Source of the DNA: an uncultured Oscillibacter sp.
GTDB lineage: Bacteria; Bacillota; Clostridia; Oscillospirales; Oscillospiraceae
Length of the DNA: 19,990 nucleotides
Direction of reading: 5' to 3'
NCBI GenBank assembly: GCA_900550685.1
Contig: URTS01000020.1
Coordinates: forward strand, 1-19,990
A program made the position numbers and the translations under genes. This document shows positions 1 to 6,957 of the stretch, piece after piece. Positions within the stretch are counted from its first letter, which is position 1. The number at the start of each line of letters is the position of its first letter. The notes below the pieces were generated by a model. That model did no database searches. It was not told the DNA's origin and saw nothing but the letters and a program-made list of their open reading frames with translations.

Positions 1-991
1 CCTCTTCCTCGGCGTGCTCCACCTCTTCCTTACGGGCGGGAAGCTCCTCCATACCGCGGCGGTACACCACGTAGACCTCGGCGCCCAGACGCTTGGCGCA
101 GCGGGCGGCGTCCATAGCCACGTTGCCGCCGCCCACAACAGCCACCTTCTTGGGGTGGACCAGGGGGGTGTCAGAATCGGGCTTGTAGGCCTTCATCAGA
201 TTGATCCGGGTCAGGAACTCATTGGCGGACAGAACGCCCTTGTAGTTGACACCGGGGATTTTCATGAACATGGGCAGACCGGCGCCGGAGCCGATGAACA
301 CAGCCTCGAAGCCCTGCTCCTCCATCAGCTCGTCAACGGTGATGGTGCGGCCCACCACGGTATCGGTGGCGATGGTGACGCCCAGTGCCTTCAGGCCGTC
401 CACTTCCTTCTGGACGATGGCCTTGGGCAGACGGAACTCGGGGATGCCGTAAACCAGCACGCCGCCGGCCAGATGCAGGGCCTCAAACACGGTGACGTCG
501 TAACCCTTCCGGGCCAGGTCGCCGGCGCAGGTCAGGCCGGAGGGGCCGGAACCCACCACAGCCACGCGGTGGCCGTTGGAAGCGGGCTTCTCAGCAGCCG
601 CGGTGTTGTGCTCCCGGTGCCAGTCGGCCACGAAGCGCTCCAGACGGCCGATACCCACGGGCTCGCCCTTGATGCCCCGGACGCAGTGCTTCTCGCACTG
701 GCTCTCCTGGGGGCAGACACGGCCGCAGACGGCGGGCAGAGCGGAGGTGGCGGCAATGATCTGATAAGCGGCCTCGAAATCGCCCTTGGCGACCTCGGCA
801 ATGAAATCAGGGATATGTACCATCACGGGGCAGCCCTGCATGCAGGGCTTGTTCTTGCAGTGCAGGCAGCGGGTGGCCTCATCCAGAGCCTGTTCCTCGG
901 TGTAGCCCAGTGCCACCTCGTCAAAGTTCTTATTCCGGACGTTGGGGTCCTGAGAGGGCATGGGATTCTTCTTCAAAGACATATTAGCCAT
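1..991 (-). CDS. nfnB: NADH-dependent ferredoxin:NADP+ oxidoreductase large subunit (NfnB/GltD-like), 3' end cut by window
   Basis: The first 330 residues are present; the family is about 465, so roughly 135 C-terminal residues lie outside the window. The N-terminal part has two four-cysteine groups, C42-x2-C45-x4-C50-x3-C54 and C89-x3-C93-x5-C99-x3-C103, which bind [4Fe-4S] clusters in GltD/NfnB proteins. They are followed by an FAD Rossmann motif (VAVVGSGPSG) and a second dinucleotide motif (VAVVGGGNVAMDAA) near the end of the visible part. Alone this would be called a glutamate synthase small subunit. The gene directly upstream, only 2 bp away, encodes NfnA, so the pair is best read as the electron-bifurcating cytoplasmic transhydrogenase NfnAB, which couples NADH and reduced ferredoxin to NADP+ reduction. 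The ATG at 991 is preceded by AAGGAGG inside the end of nfnA. The NfnB reading rests on context and known family architecture. Confidence 0.88.
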   Translation of the reverse strand, partial: MANMSLKKNPMPSQDPNVRNKNFDEVALGYTEEQALDEATRCLHCKNKPCMQGCPVMVHIPDFIAEVAKGDFEAAYQIIAATSALPAVCGRVCPQESQCEKHCVRGIKGEPVGIGRLERFVADWHREHNTAAAEKPASNGHRVAVVGSGPSGLTCAGDLARKGYDVTVFEALHLAGGVLVYGIPEFRLPKAIVQKEVDGLKALGVTIATDTVVGRTITVDELMEEQGFEAVFIGSGAGLPMFMKIPGVNYKGVLSANEFLTRINLMKAYKPDSDTPLVHPKKVAVVGGGNVAMDAARCAKRLGAEVYVVYRRGMEELPARKEEVEHAEEE

Positions 992-993
992 GG

Positions 994-1836
994 TTATTCG
1001 GCCTCCTTCTTGAACAGGTTGCAGGTCTCCTCGTACTTGTGAGCCTCAAAATCCTTGTACATCTGGTTGCGCTTCACAGCCAGATCCCAGTCAACCTTGT
1101 GGCCGTCAAAGTCGGGGCCGTCCACGCAGGCGAACTTCATCTCGCCGCCCACGGACAGGCGGCAGCCGCCGCACATGCCGGTGCCGTCGATCATGATGGG
1201 GCTCATGGAGACGGTGGTGGGGATGCCGTAAGGCTCAGTGGTCTTGCAGACGAACTTCATCATGATCATGGGGCCGATGGCGAAGATCTCGTCATACTGG
1301 TTGCCGGCGTCGATCAGCTCCTTCAGAGCCTCGGTGACCAGGCCCTTCTTGCCGTAGGAGCCGTCGTCGGTGCAGACCACCAGCTTGTCGCTGGACTTCT
1401 TGAAATCGTCCTCCAGGATCACCAGATCCTTGTTCTTGAAGCCGACCACCGCATGGACCTCGGCGCCGTCGTCATGGAACTTCTTCAAAACGGGATATGC
1501 GATGGCGCAGCCGACGCCGCCGCCCACCACGCAGACCTTCTTCTTGCCCTCGGTCTCAGTGGGCTTGCCCAGGGGACCCACGAAGTCCGCCAGGCAGTCG
1601 CCTTCCTTCATGTGGCTCAGCTTCACCGTGGTGGCACCCACAGTCTGCACAATGATGGTGACCGTGCCCTTTTCGGGGTTATAGGCGTTGATGGTAATTG
1701 GGATGCGTTCACCGTTCTCGTCCACGCGCAGGATAATGAACTGGCCGGGCTGGGCCTTCTTGGCCACCAGGGGCGCCTCGATCTCATAGAGGGTCACGGT
1801 GGGCCGAAGTGCCTCTTTTCTTACGATTCGGTACAT
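994..1836 (-). CDS. nfnA: NADH-dependent ferredoxin:NADP+ oxidoreductase small subunit (NfnA; DHODH electron-transfer-subunit-like)
   Basis: A 280-residue flavoprotein, the usual length for NfnA. An N-terminal beta-barrel FAD domain contains the RIPITI segment (residues 44-49) and VGPLGKPTE (86-94). An NAD-binding domain follows, with VCVVGGGVGCA (101-111). A C-terminal [2Fe-2S] site has C222-x2-C225-x11-C237, with D217 just before; from family knowledge, NfnA uses three cysteines and one aspartate rather than four cysteines, and the pattern seen fits that. The ATG at 1836 was chosen because AAGGAG sits 6 bp before it; an in-frame extension to 1893 has no ribosome site. It lies 2 bp upstream of nfnB, so the two are translated together. 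NfnAB reversibly transfers electrons from NADH plus reduced ferredoxin to two NADP+, supplying NADPH in fermenting anaerobes. A sulfide dehydrogenase reading is possible but less likely. Confidence 0.9.
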   Translation of the reverse strand: MYRIVRKEALRPTVTLYEIEAPLVAKKAQPGQFIILRVDENGERIPITINAYNPEKGTVTIIVQTVGATTVKLSHMKEGDCLADFVGPLGKPTETEGKKKVCVVGGGVGCAIAYPVLKKFHDDGAEVHAVVGFKNKDLVILEDDFKKSSDKLVVCTDDGSYGKKGLVTEALKELIDAGNQYDEIFAIGPMIMMKFVCKTTEPYGIPTTVSMSPIMIDGTGMCGGCRLSVGGEMKFACVDGPDFDGHKVDWDLAVKRNQMYKDFEAHKYEETCNLFKKEAE

Positions 1837-1908
1837 ACTGCTCCTTCTTTCCTTTCCATATCTGGAATCCCGCCATCGGCAGGACACGCACATTGGGACA
1901 TTGCCTAA

Positions 1909-1937
1909 ATTTTAACATACTTTTTCCGCCCCGTCAA
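1909..1937 (-). promoter_or_regulatory. sigma-A promoter of nfnAB
   Basis: On the minus strand TTGACG (1932-1937) and TAAAAT (1909-1914) are separated by exactly 17 bp. Transcription should begin near 1902, giving a leader of about 65 nt. AT-rich DNA with spaced A-tracts lies directly upstream of the -35. No terminator with a T-run separates this promoter from the Crp-type gene upstream, so some read-through is possible. Confidence 0.8.
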
Positions 1938-2001
1938 CTGTCTCTCGGAAAATAAACGGAAAAAATTTGAAGAAATTTGATGAAAACGTTAAAGGCCTCT
2001 A

Positions 2002-2676
2002 TCAGCCTGCCCGGCCCGCCGAAAGGGTGATTTTCCGACCGTCCGTCCAGAGAACGCCCTGCTCCTTCAAATGCCGCAGCTCCCGCATCATGGCGCTGCG
2101 GTCCGTGGCGATATAGTCCGCCAGCACGCTGAAGGAAAAGGGCAGGGTAAAGGTATCGCCGCCGCTTTTTTCCGCCAGCTGCCGGAAATAGCACAGCAGC
2201 TTCTCCCGGATAGACCGCCGGGACAGCACATCCACCCGCTCGCTGAGGGCCTGGGCCTTGTTGCTGAGAAGGCCCAGCATGTTCTGCACCAGAATACTAT
2301 GATGCGTGCAGGCATTTTCGCACCGGCGGAACAGGTGGGGATAATCGATGAACAGAATATCGCAGGGCGTCCGGGCCACGACCTCCAGGCTGTCTCCCGC
2401 AGACCCGGCAAAGGCCAGGTCTCGGCCAAACACGCCGCCGGGGCCCATTTCCTCCAGCACTGTGGACACCCCCTCCTCGTCTATGCGGATCAGGGACACG
2501 CTGCCCCGCTCCACAATGCCGATGGCATCCGCCCGGGAGGCGGAAAAGTCATAGACCAGTTCCTCTGTCAGATAGGATTTCTGCACTGCCTGGAAGCAGG
2601 TCAGCATCCGCCGGTACTCCTCATAGGTGATATTCCGGAACAGAGGGCTGCTCTCCAATTCCCGCGCACTCAGCAT
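2002..2676 (-). CDS. Crp/Fnr-family transcriptional regulator
   Basis: A 224-residue regulator with the standard layout. Residues about 10-120 form a cyclic-nucleotide-binding-type beta-roll (RNITYEEYRRML, then a GSVSLIRIDEEG hairpin and GPGGVFGRDLAFAG). Residues about 128-150 form the long dimerisation helix, and about 180-210 a winged helix-turn-helix (VLADYIATDRSAMMRELRHL) that ends in a short wing. No cysteine cluster of the FNR iron-sulfur type is seen at the N-terminus; single cysteines occur at 27, 105, 119, 123 and 162. The ligand is therefore unknown. The ATG at 2676 is chosen over one at 2697 because AAGGAGGT lies 7 bp before it. It stands on the same strand just upstream of nfnAB and divergent to a CBS-domain gene. 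Either could be its target, but that is inference from position. Confidence 0.9.
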   Translation of the reverse strand: MLSARELESSPLFRNITYEEYRRMLTCFQAVQKSYLTEELVYDFSASRADAIGIVERGSVSLIRIDEEGVSTVLEEMGPGGVFGRDLAFAGSAGDSLEVVARTPCDILFIDYPHLFRRCENACTHHSILVQNMLGLLSNKAQALSERVDVLSRRSIREKLLCYFRQLAEKSGGDTFTLPFSFSVLADYIATDRSAMMRELRHLKEQGVLWTDGRKITLSAGRAG

Positions 2677-2710
2677 CCGGCCACCTCCTTGTTGCATATA
2701 TCACATCCTT

Positions 2711-2719
2711 ATCATACCA
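2711..2719 (-). promoter_or_regulatory. extended -10 promoter of the Crp/Fnr-type gene
   Basis: On the minus strand TGG is followed directly by TATGAT (2711-2716), an extended -10 element. It lies 35 bp before the chosen start codon and leaves a short leader carrying AAGGAGGT. No convincing -35 hexamer is seen at 16-18 bp, which is common for extended -10 promoters. Confidence 0.5.
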
Positions 2720-2783
2720 GAAAGCCGGTAAAATTCTATTGTAATTTTCACATATTGTTCAAGAAATCGACGCCCAGGTATTG

Positions 2784-2789
2784 TATAAT
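2784..2789 (+). promoter_or_regulatory. -10 element of the CBS-domain gene
   Basis: A perfect TATAAT lies about 60 bp before the GTG start. At the proper distance the -35 region is only AAGAAA, so the promoter may need an activator. The divergent Crp/Fnr-type protein is an obvious but unproven candidate. Confidence 0.5.
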
Positions 2790-2851
2790 GTAGACAGAAC
2801 AGGAACTGTTCCGCCGCTGTCAGCCGGCAAATCAGGAAAGGAGCGCTCAGC

Positions 2852-3280
2852 GTGAACATAGCCTATTTCCTGCTCCCCAAGAGCCGCATCGCCTATCTGT
2901 ATGACGATTTCACCTTCCGCCAGGGGCTGGAAAAAATGCGCAATCGAGGCTACACCGCCATCCCCGTCATCACCCGGGACGGCCGGTATGTGGGAACCGT
3001 CAGTGAAGGGGATTTTCTCTGGCGTCTGCTGGATACCAACGACCCCACCATGAGAAAAGCGGAGGAGCTTCGGGTACGAGACATCATCGGCAACAAATAC
3101 CCCGCCGTGCGGATCACCGTCACCATGGATACCCTGCTGGAAAGCGCCATGAACCAAAACTTTATCCCCGTGATCGACGATCTGGACAGGTTTATCGGCA
3201 TTGTCACCCGGCGGGACATCATTGGATACTTAGCCAAGGAAAACACCAACGCAGATTGTCCTGCCTCTAAAATAGGATAA
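2852..3280 (+). CDS. small CBS-domain-pair protein
   Basis: A 142-residue protein made almost entirely of two CBS domains. The first covers about residues 5-60 (GYTAIPVITRDGRYVGTVSEGD) and the second about 75-127 (NFIPVIDDLDRFIGIVTRRDII). There is no enzyme or transporter domain attached, no signal peptide and no membrane segment, so it is a stand-alone cytoplasmic sensor type. CBS pairs usually bind adenine nucleotides such as AMP, ATP or S-adenosylmethionine and change the activity of a partner; the partner is not evident here. The start is GTG at 2852, supported by AAAGGAG 8 bp upstream. It is transcribed alone, divergent to the Crp/Fnr-type regulator, and ends just before a strong terminator. 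Confidence 0.88.
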   Translation: MNIAYFLLPKSRIAYLYDDFTFRQGLEKMRNRGYTAIPVITRDGRYVGTVSEGDFLWRLLDTNDPTMRKAEELRVRDIIGNKYPAVRITVTMDTLLESAMNQNFIPVIDDLDRFIGIVTRRDIIGYLAKENTNADCPASKIG

Positions 3281-3286
3281 TAGCAG

Positions 3287-3327
3287 AAACTCCGCCTGTC
3301 CGGCTGTGCCGGACAGGCGGAGTTTTT
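3287..3327. terminator. intrinsic terminator between the CBS gene and the convergent nucleotidase gene
   Basis: AAACTCCGCCTGTCCGGC (3287-3304) pairs perfectly with 3308-3325 around a 3-base loop, an 18-bp stem, followed by a T-run at 3323-3327 on the plus strand. It lies 6 bp after the CBS stop codon. The minus-strand nucleotidase gene ends 9 bp on the other side. There the T-run after the stem is only TTT, so it ends plus transcripts best and may serve both. Confidence 0.9.
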
Positions 3328-3335
3328 GCCCTCGA

Positions 3336-5336
3336 TCAGCTTTGCTTCTGTTTCCGGATGCGGCGGCAGACCAGCCGCACCAGCAGAACGATCACCGCCA
3401 GAAGCAGCGCCGCGATCCCCAGCACCGCCCAGGTGATCCAGTTCCAGCCCAGCAGAAGCTGCCCCGGCGCAAAGCCGCTGTACACATGCTTGCAGCCGTT
3501 GGCGGGATCGGCATAGCGGCTGGGCAGGCCCTCTGCCCCAAACTGTTCCAGATAGGCCGCCATGGCATACCACTCCTTCAGTTCATTGCCGTTTTCATCC
3601 CGGAGGATGCAGTCGGCAAAATCCGTCACCGGGGTGCCGTCGGCATACTTTGGCTCCAGGGACAGCAGCCCCATGGACTTGCTTTTCACCGTGCCCAGCA
3701 TCTGGGCGGAGTACATCCCCGTCACCACCCGGTAGAGGGCATGGTCATCGATCTCATAGGTATTTTGCAGGCTGCAGTCCCCGTCAAAGGACACATCCTC
3801 CAGATAAGCGGCGTAGACCCGGTTGAAGAACATCCGGTTGGTGTTGAACCGGTATTCTGCGCCGGACATGTACAGCTGGGCGGCGGGCATGATGGGCGTT
3901 ACAGAGGCGTCCACCTCCATGGCCGCTTTCAGTTCTTTTCCGGAGAGGTACACCGCCACCAGCGGAAATCCGGAGGTGCCGTCCTCCCCCACGCCCATGG
4001 ACAGCACGTCAAAGGCCATGGCGGCTGTCAGGTCCCCGGCAGACAGGTTCGCCCTGAGAACGCCGTCCGCCGTAACGGCTACCGTGTGAGTCGTGTCATC
4101 AAAGCCGGGATTCAGGGTGCGATCCGCCCACAGAAACGCATCGGACACCAGCGTTCCAAGGCTGTTGTTCTCCTGTACGGCAGATGTGGGTGTCACCAGA
4201 TCATAGTCAGAGCGGGTCAGCACCTGATCGTAGGTCAGGTCATAGCGTCCTAAATAGGTCTCGCCCACCATATCTTTCCATTGCTCCACCAGATCCGCGA
4301 TCTCCGGATCCTCCGCCACCGTTTCGTCAATGGGGATCAGTCGGTAATCCGTCAGCCGCTTTTGGCCGCTGCCGTCCCAGGAGAAAGTCAGGCTGCCCAA
4401 ATTCTGACAGTAGGGGCCGCTGGAGACGATATAGGTATCGTTCACCACCAGAGGCTCCGCCAGGGTGGTGTGTGTATGGCCGGAGATAATGACGTCGATG
4501 CCGTTCACCGCCTTGGCCAGTTCCTCATCCTCGGAGACCGCCGGGGCCTCGGCAGTGCCGCTGTGGGACAGGCAGACGATGATCTCCGCCCCCTCCCCCT
4601 TCAGCTTTTCCACACAGCGCCGCGCCGCTTCCGCAGCGTCCGTCCGGGTAAAGCCGGAGGTGGGCGCACATTCATCGGAGTCCACCCCCATCAGCCCGAA
4701 CAGGCCGTAGGTAACCCCGCCCCGCTCCAGCGTCATGCAGTCGGTGACGCCGTAATCGTCCATGGCGGACTGGATGAAATCCCGGTCCGGGTTTTCCTCC
4801 GCCGGAGCATAGTTGGCTTCCAGAAGAGCGGGCAGCGTCAGCGTCACCGGGCCGTACTGCGCCTGATAAGCTTCCAGATTCCGGGGCGGGTACTGGGAAT
4901 CCGTCAGCAGTCCCATGGCAGCCGTCTGGGCAGCCTTGGCGGTATTGAGCATCTCGGCAAAGCCGGTGCCCTTGTGGTCAAACTCGTGGTTGCCGATGGC
5001 GGCGGCGTCATAGCCCAGGGCCCCCATGGTCCGCAGCTCCGCCGCCTGGGTGGTGTACAGGGTCTGGATCAGGGAGCCGATGGAAAAGTCCCCGCCGTCC
5101 ACCAGCAGGGCATCCGGATGGGCCGCCTTCTCTTGGTCAATGGCGGTTTTCAGCCGGGCATAGCCGCCGCTTTCGCCGCCGTCCCCTGTGGGCTGAGGCA
5201 GGAAGTGGGAATGGAGGTCATGGGTAAACAAGATGGTGGTCTCCCGGTCCGGCGCCGATGCGGCCCCTGCCGGAACGGCGCACAGCGCCGCCAGCACCAG
5301 GGCCAGCAGCCATGCGGATATGCGGCGGAATTTCAT
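3336..5336 (-). CDS. secreted, membrane-anchored 5'-nucleotidase/UDP-sugar hydrolase-family metallophosphoesterase
   Basis: A 666-residue protein. Residues 1-26 are a signal peptide (KFRR, a hydrophobic core, then cleavage around AGA-AS). The metallophosphoesterase core shows all expected metal ligands: D40 and H42 in THDLHSH, D83 in DGGDF, N116-H117 in GNHEFD, H258 in CLSHSG, and H286/H288 in SGHTHT. Residues of about 340-620 form the C-terminal 5'-nucleotidase substrate domain. A hydrophobic helix at about 633-655 is followed by the basic tail CRRIRKQKQS, a stop-transfer anchor, so the enzyme should work outside the cell attached to the membrane. Likely role: removing phosphate from extracellular nucleotides for scavenging. 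Start ATG 5336 has AAGGAGG 8 bp before it. It has its own perfect promoter behind lysA. Exact substrate (nucleotide, UDP-sugar or cyclic nucleotide) cannot be told. Confidence 0.9.
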   Translation of the reverse strand: MKFRRISAWLLALVLAALCAVPAGAASAPDRETTILFTHDLHSHFLPQPTGDGGESGGYARLKTAIDQEKAAHPDALLVDGGDFSIGSLIQTLYTTQAAELRTMGALGYDAAAIGNHEFDHKGTGFAEMLNTAKAAQTAAMGLLTDSQYPPRNLEAYQAQYGPVTLTLPALLEANYAPAEENPDRDFIQSAMDDYGVTDCMTLERGGVTYGLFGLMGVDSDECAPTSGFTRTDAAEAARRCVEKLKGEGAEIIVCLSHSGTAEAPAVSEDEELAKAVNGIDVIISGHTHTTLAEPLVVNDTYIVSSGPYCQNLGSLTFSWDGSGQKRLTDYRLIPIDETVAEDPEIADLVEQWKDMVGETYLGRYDLTYDQVLTRSDYDLVTPTSAVQENNSLGTLVSDAFLWADRTLNPGFDDTTHTVAVTADGVLRANLSAGDLTAAMAFDVLSMGVGEDGTSGFPLVAVYLSGKELKAAMEVDASVTPIMPAAQLYMSGAEYRFNTNRMFFNRVYAAYLEDVSFDGDCSLQNTYEIDDHALYRVVTGMYSAQMLGTVKSKSMGLLSLEPKYADGTPVTDFADCILRDENGNELKEWYAMAAYLEQFGAEGLPSRYADPANGCKHVYSGFAPGQLLLGWNWITWAVLGIAALLLAVIVLLVRLVCRRIRKQKQS

Positions 5337-5359
5337 GGGCGTTCCTCCTTACATAATAG

Positions 5360-5387
5360 AAGGGAGTCCGGTAAGGACTCCCTTTTT
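5360..5387. other. stem-loop in the nucleotidase leader with its T-run on the opposite strand
   Basis: AAGGGAGTCC (5360-5369) and its complement (5375-5384) form a perfect 10-bp stem with a 5-base loop. On the plus strand it is followed by TTTTT, a textbook terminator, yet no plus-strand gene is here. On the minus strand it sits in the mRNA leader about 10 nt before the AAGGAGG of the nucleotidase gene, preceded by an A-run. Confidence 0.75.
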
Positions 5388-5414
5388 GATTCACATATTC
5401 AGCCTTACCGCCCT

Positions 5415-5443
5415 ATTATACCGGCCGGCGCCGGGCCTGTCAA
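5415..5443 (-). promoter_or_regulatory. perfect-consensus sigma-A promoter of the nucleotidase gene
   Basis: TTGACA (5438-5443) and TATAAT (5415-5420) on the minus strand are both perfect and exactly 17 bp apart. The spacer consists only of G and C and contains the palindrome CCGGCGCCGG. The -35 begins 9 bp after the lysA stop codon. Transcription should start near 5408, giving a leader of about 72 nt that carries the stem-loop at 5360-5384. Confidence 0.88.
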
Positions 5444-5452
5444 CAAACCTGC

Positions 5453-6745
5453 TTACAGGTCCAGGGCGACCAGGTCCTCCAGGGTCTCCCGGCGGACCGC
5501 CTCGTAGCTGCGGTCCTTCGCCAGCATGACAATGGGGGGGCGGGGCAGGCGGTTATAGTTGGAGGCCATGGAATAGTTGTAGGCGCCGGTGGTGCACACG
5601 GCGATGATGTCGCCCTTACAGATATCCGCCGGCAGCTCCACGCCGGGCTGGATGATGTCGCCGCTCTCGCAGCAGCGGCCCACCACGTCAAACCGCTCCG
5701 CCTCACCGGTCCTGGACCCGTGGAGCACGGTGTACCGGGACTCATACAGGGCATAGCGGGGGTTGTCCGTCATGCCGCCGTCAATGGCCACGTACTGCTT
5801 GTAGCCGGGGATCCGCTTCACGGAGCCCACGGTGTACAGCGTCATGCCCGCGTCCGCCACAATGCTGCGGCCCGGCTCCATCAAAAACCGGGGCACCGGC
5901 ACGCCTGCCTTTTCCGCCGCCGCTTTCAGATGGGCGCCCAGTTCCGCCAGACGGGCAGGGATGTCAATGGCTGCGTCCTCCTCGGTGTAGCGGACGCCGT
6001 AACCGCCGCCCAGGTTCAGGTCATGGAGGGTCACGCCGGTCTCATCCCGGATGGATGCCAGGAAGGGCACCATGATATCCAGCGTCCGCTGGTACACGTC
6101 CTCACCGAACACCTGGGAACCCACATGGCAGTGCAGGCCCCGGAGGGACAGGTGGGGCTGGGCCAGGGCCAGCTTCACCTGTTCCATGGCCTGGCCGGTC
6201 TCCACCGCCGCGCCGAACTTGGAGTCCACCTTGCCGGTGCTGACGGCCTCGTAGGTGTGGGGATCGATGCCGGGGGTCACCCGCAGCATGATCTTCTGGG
6301 TGACGCCCGCTTCTCCGGCGATGCGGTCCAGGCTCAAAAGCTCCTCCCGGTTGTCCACGATGAAGCAGCCGATGCCCCGCTGAACCCCCAGGGTCAGGTC
6401 GGCGTCGGTCTTGCAGTTGCCGTGAAAATAGATGTTTTCCGCCGGGAATCCGGCGCTGAGGGCGGTGTATAGCTCACCGGAGGACACCACGTCCACCCCC
6501 ATGCCCTCCTCCGCCATGATCTGGTAGATCCGCCGGAAGGAAGCCGCCTTGCTGGCATACAGAGGCAGGGCATTCCAGCCGAAATGCTTGTGGAAGGCCT
6601 GGATATACATGCGGCAGTTGGCACGGATGCGCTCCTCGTCCATGAGATACAGGGGCGTGCCATACTGTTTTGCCAGCTTCACCACATCATATCCGGCGAA
6701 GGTCAGCACGCCCTCCGGCGTGCGGTCAATGTTTGCAGAAAGCAT
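5453..6745 (-). CDS. lysA: diaminopimelate decarboxylase
   Basis: A 430-residue fold-type-III PLP enzyme that converts meso-diaminopimelate to L-lysine and CO2, the last step of lysine synthesis. The PLP-binding lysine is K66 in LYASKA. HCHVGSQ is at 205-211, the glycine-rich phosphate loop GGGYG at 246-250, EPGRS at 290-294, and the active-site cysteine C359 in CCESGD from the partner subunit. The tail GAYNYSMASNYN is typical. Length matches the family. ATG 6745 is supported by GAGGAG 8 bp upstream; the open frame continues further upstream into the terminator but has no other ribosome site. It lies downstream of thrC, with a strong terminator between them, so it needs its own promoter or leakage. 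No lysine riboswitch or T-box is recognisable in its 160-bp leader. Confidence 0.96.
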   Translation of the reverse strand: MLSANIDRTPEGVLTFAGYDVVKLAKQYGTPLYLMDEERIRANCRMYIQAFHKHFGWNALPLYASKAASFRRIYQIMAEEGMGVDVVSSGELYTALSAGFPAENIYFHGNCKTDADLTLGVQRGIGCFIVDNREELLSLDRIAGEAGVTQKIMLRVTPGIDPHTYEAVSTGKVDSKFGAAVETGQAMEQVKLALAQPHLSLRGLHCHVGSQVFGEDVYQRTLDIMVPFLASIRDETGVTLHDLNLGGGYGVRYTEEDAAIDIPARLAELGAHLKAAAEKAGVPVPRFLMEPGRSIVADAGMTLYTVGSVKRIPGYKQYVAIDGGMTDNPRYALYESRYTVLHGSRTGEAERFDVVGRCCESGDIIQPGVELPADICKGDIIAVCTTGAYNYSMASNYNRLPRPPIVMLAKDRSYEAVRRETLEDLVALDL

Positions 6746-6760
6746 AAGGGTCACTCCTCG

Positions 6761-6784
6761 CTGCGGGGTCCGCAGCCAGCGGAC
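6761..6784 (-). other. two mutually exclusive small stems before the lysA ribosome site
   Basis: On the minus strand GTCCGC/GCGGAC (6779-6784 with 6768-6773) and CTGCGG/CCGCAG (6770-6775 with 6761-6766) can each form a 6-bp stem but share bases 6770-6773. The second stem ends 1 nt before the GAGGAG of lysA (6754-6759). Function unknown; this may be chance in GC-rich DNA. Confidence 0.35.
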
Positions 6785-6853
6785 TCGCCCTATTTTTTTG
6801 AGATTACCACATTCCCCGCCGGGAGGAAAGCGTTTTTCTGCAAGTTTTCTTGG

Positions 6854-6881
6854 ATAATCTGCACAAAATTCCAATTTTCGA
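6854..6881 (-). promoter_or_regulatory. possible weak promoter of lysA
   Basis: TCGAAA (6876-6881) and GATTAT (6854-6859) on the minus strand each match consensus at four of six positions, with a 16-bp spacer. It lies after the thrC terminator and about 108 bp before the lysA start. It is the best candidate in this gap, but weak. Confidence 0.3.
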
Positions 6882-6906
6882 CCGTTTGTTCCACCGCCGT
6901 GTGTAT

Positions 6907-6954
6907 AAAACGCACAGAAAGTCGGGCAAAATTGCCCGGCTTTCTGTGCGTTTT
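6907..6954 (-). terminator. strong intrinsic terminator after thrC
   Basis: Bases 6907-6929 pair with 6932-6954 in a 23-bp stem containing one G-T pair, with a 2-base loop. The ends are AAAA/TTTT, so it can work in both directions. It starts 3 bp after the thrC stop codon. Confidence 0.92.
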
Positions 6955-6957
6955 GAT

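Noticed and set aside
1..991. Glutamate synthase small subunit (gltD)
   Set aside because: The domain makeup is shared, but the adjacent NfnA-type flavoprotein with its three-cysteine [2Fe-2S] site makes the transhydrogenase NfnB a better reading, and no large glutamate synthase subunit is seen.
2002..2676. FNR-type oxygen sensor
   Set aside because: The N-terminal cysteine cluster that holds the iron-sulfur cluster in FNR is absent, so only a general Crp/Fnr-family call is justified.
5360..5387. Ordinary terminator for lysA
   Set aside because: Its T-run is on the plus strand while lysA is on the minus strand, and a perfect promoter for the next gene lies between lysA and the hairpin, so the hairpin belongs to the next transcript's leader.
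6746..6906. Possible T-box or lysine riboswitch before lysA
   Set aside because: A GGTGGAAC stretch recalls the T-box core, but the full T-box sequence, specifier stem and following terminator are missing, and no lysine-riboswitch-type architecture fits the length.
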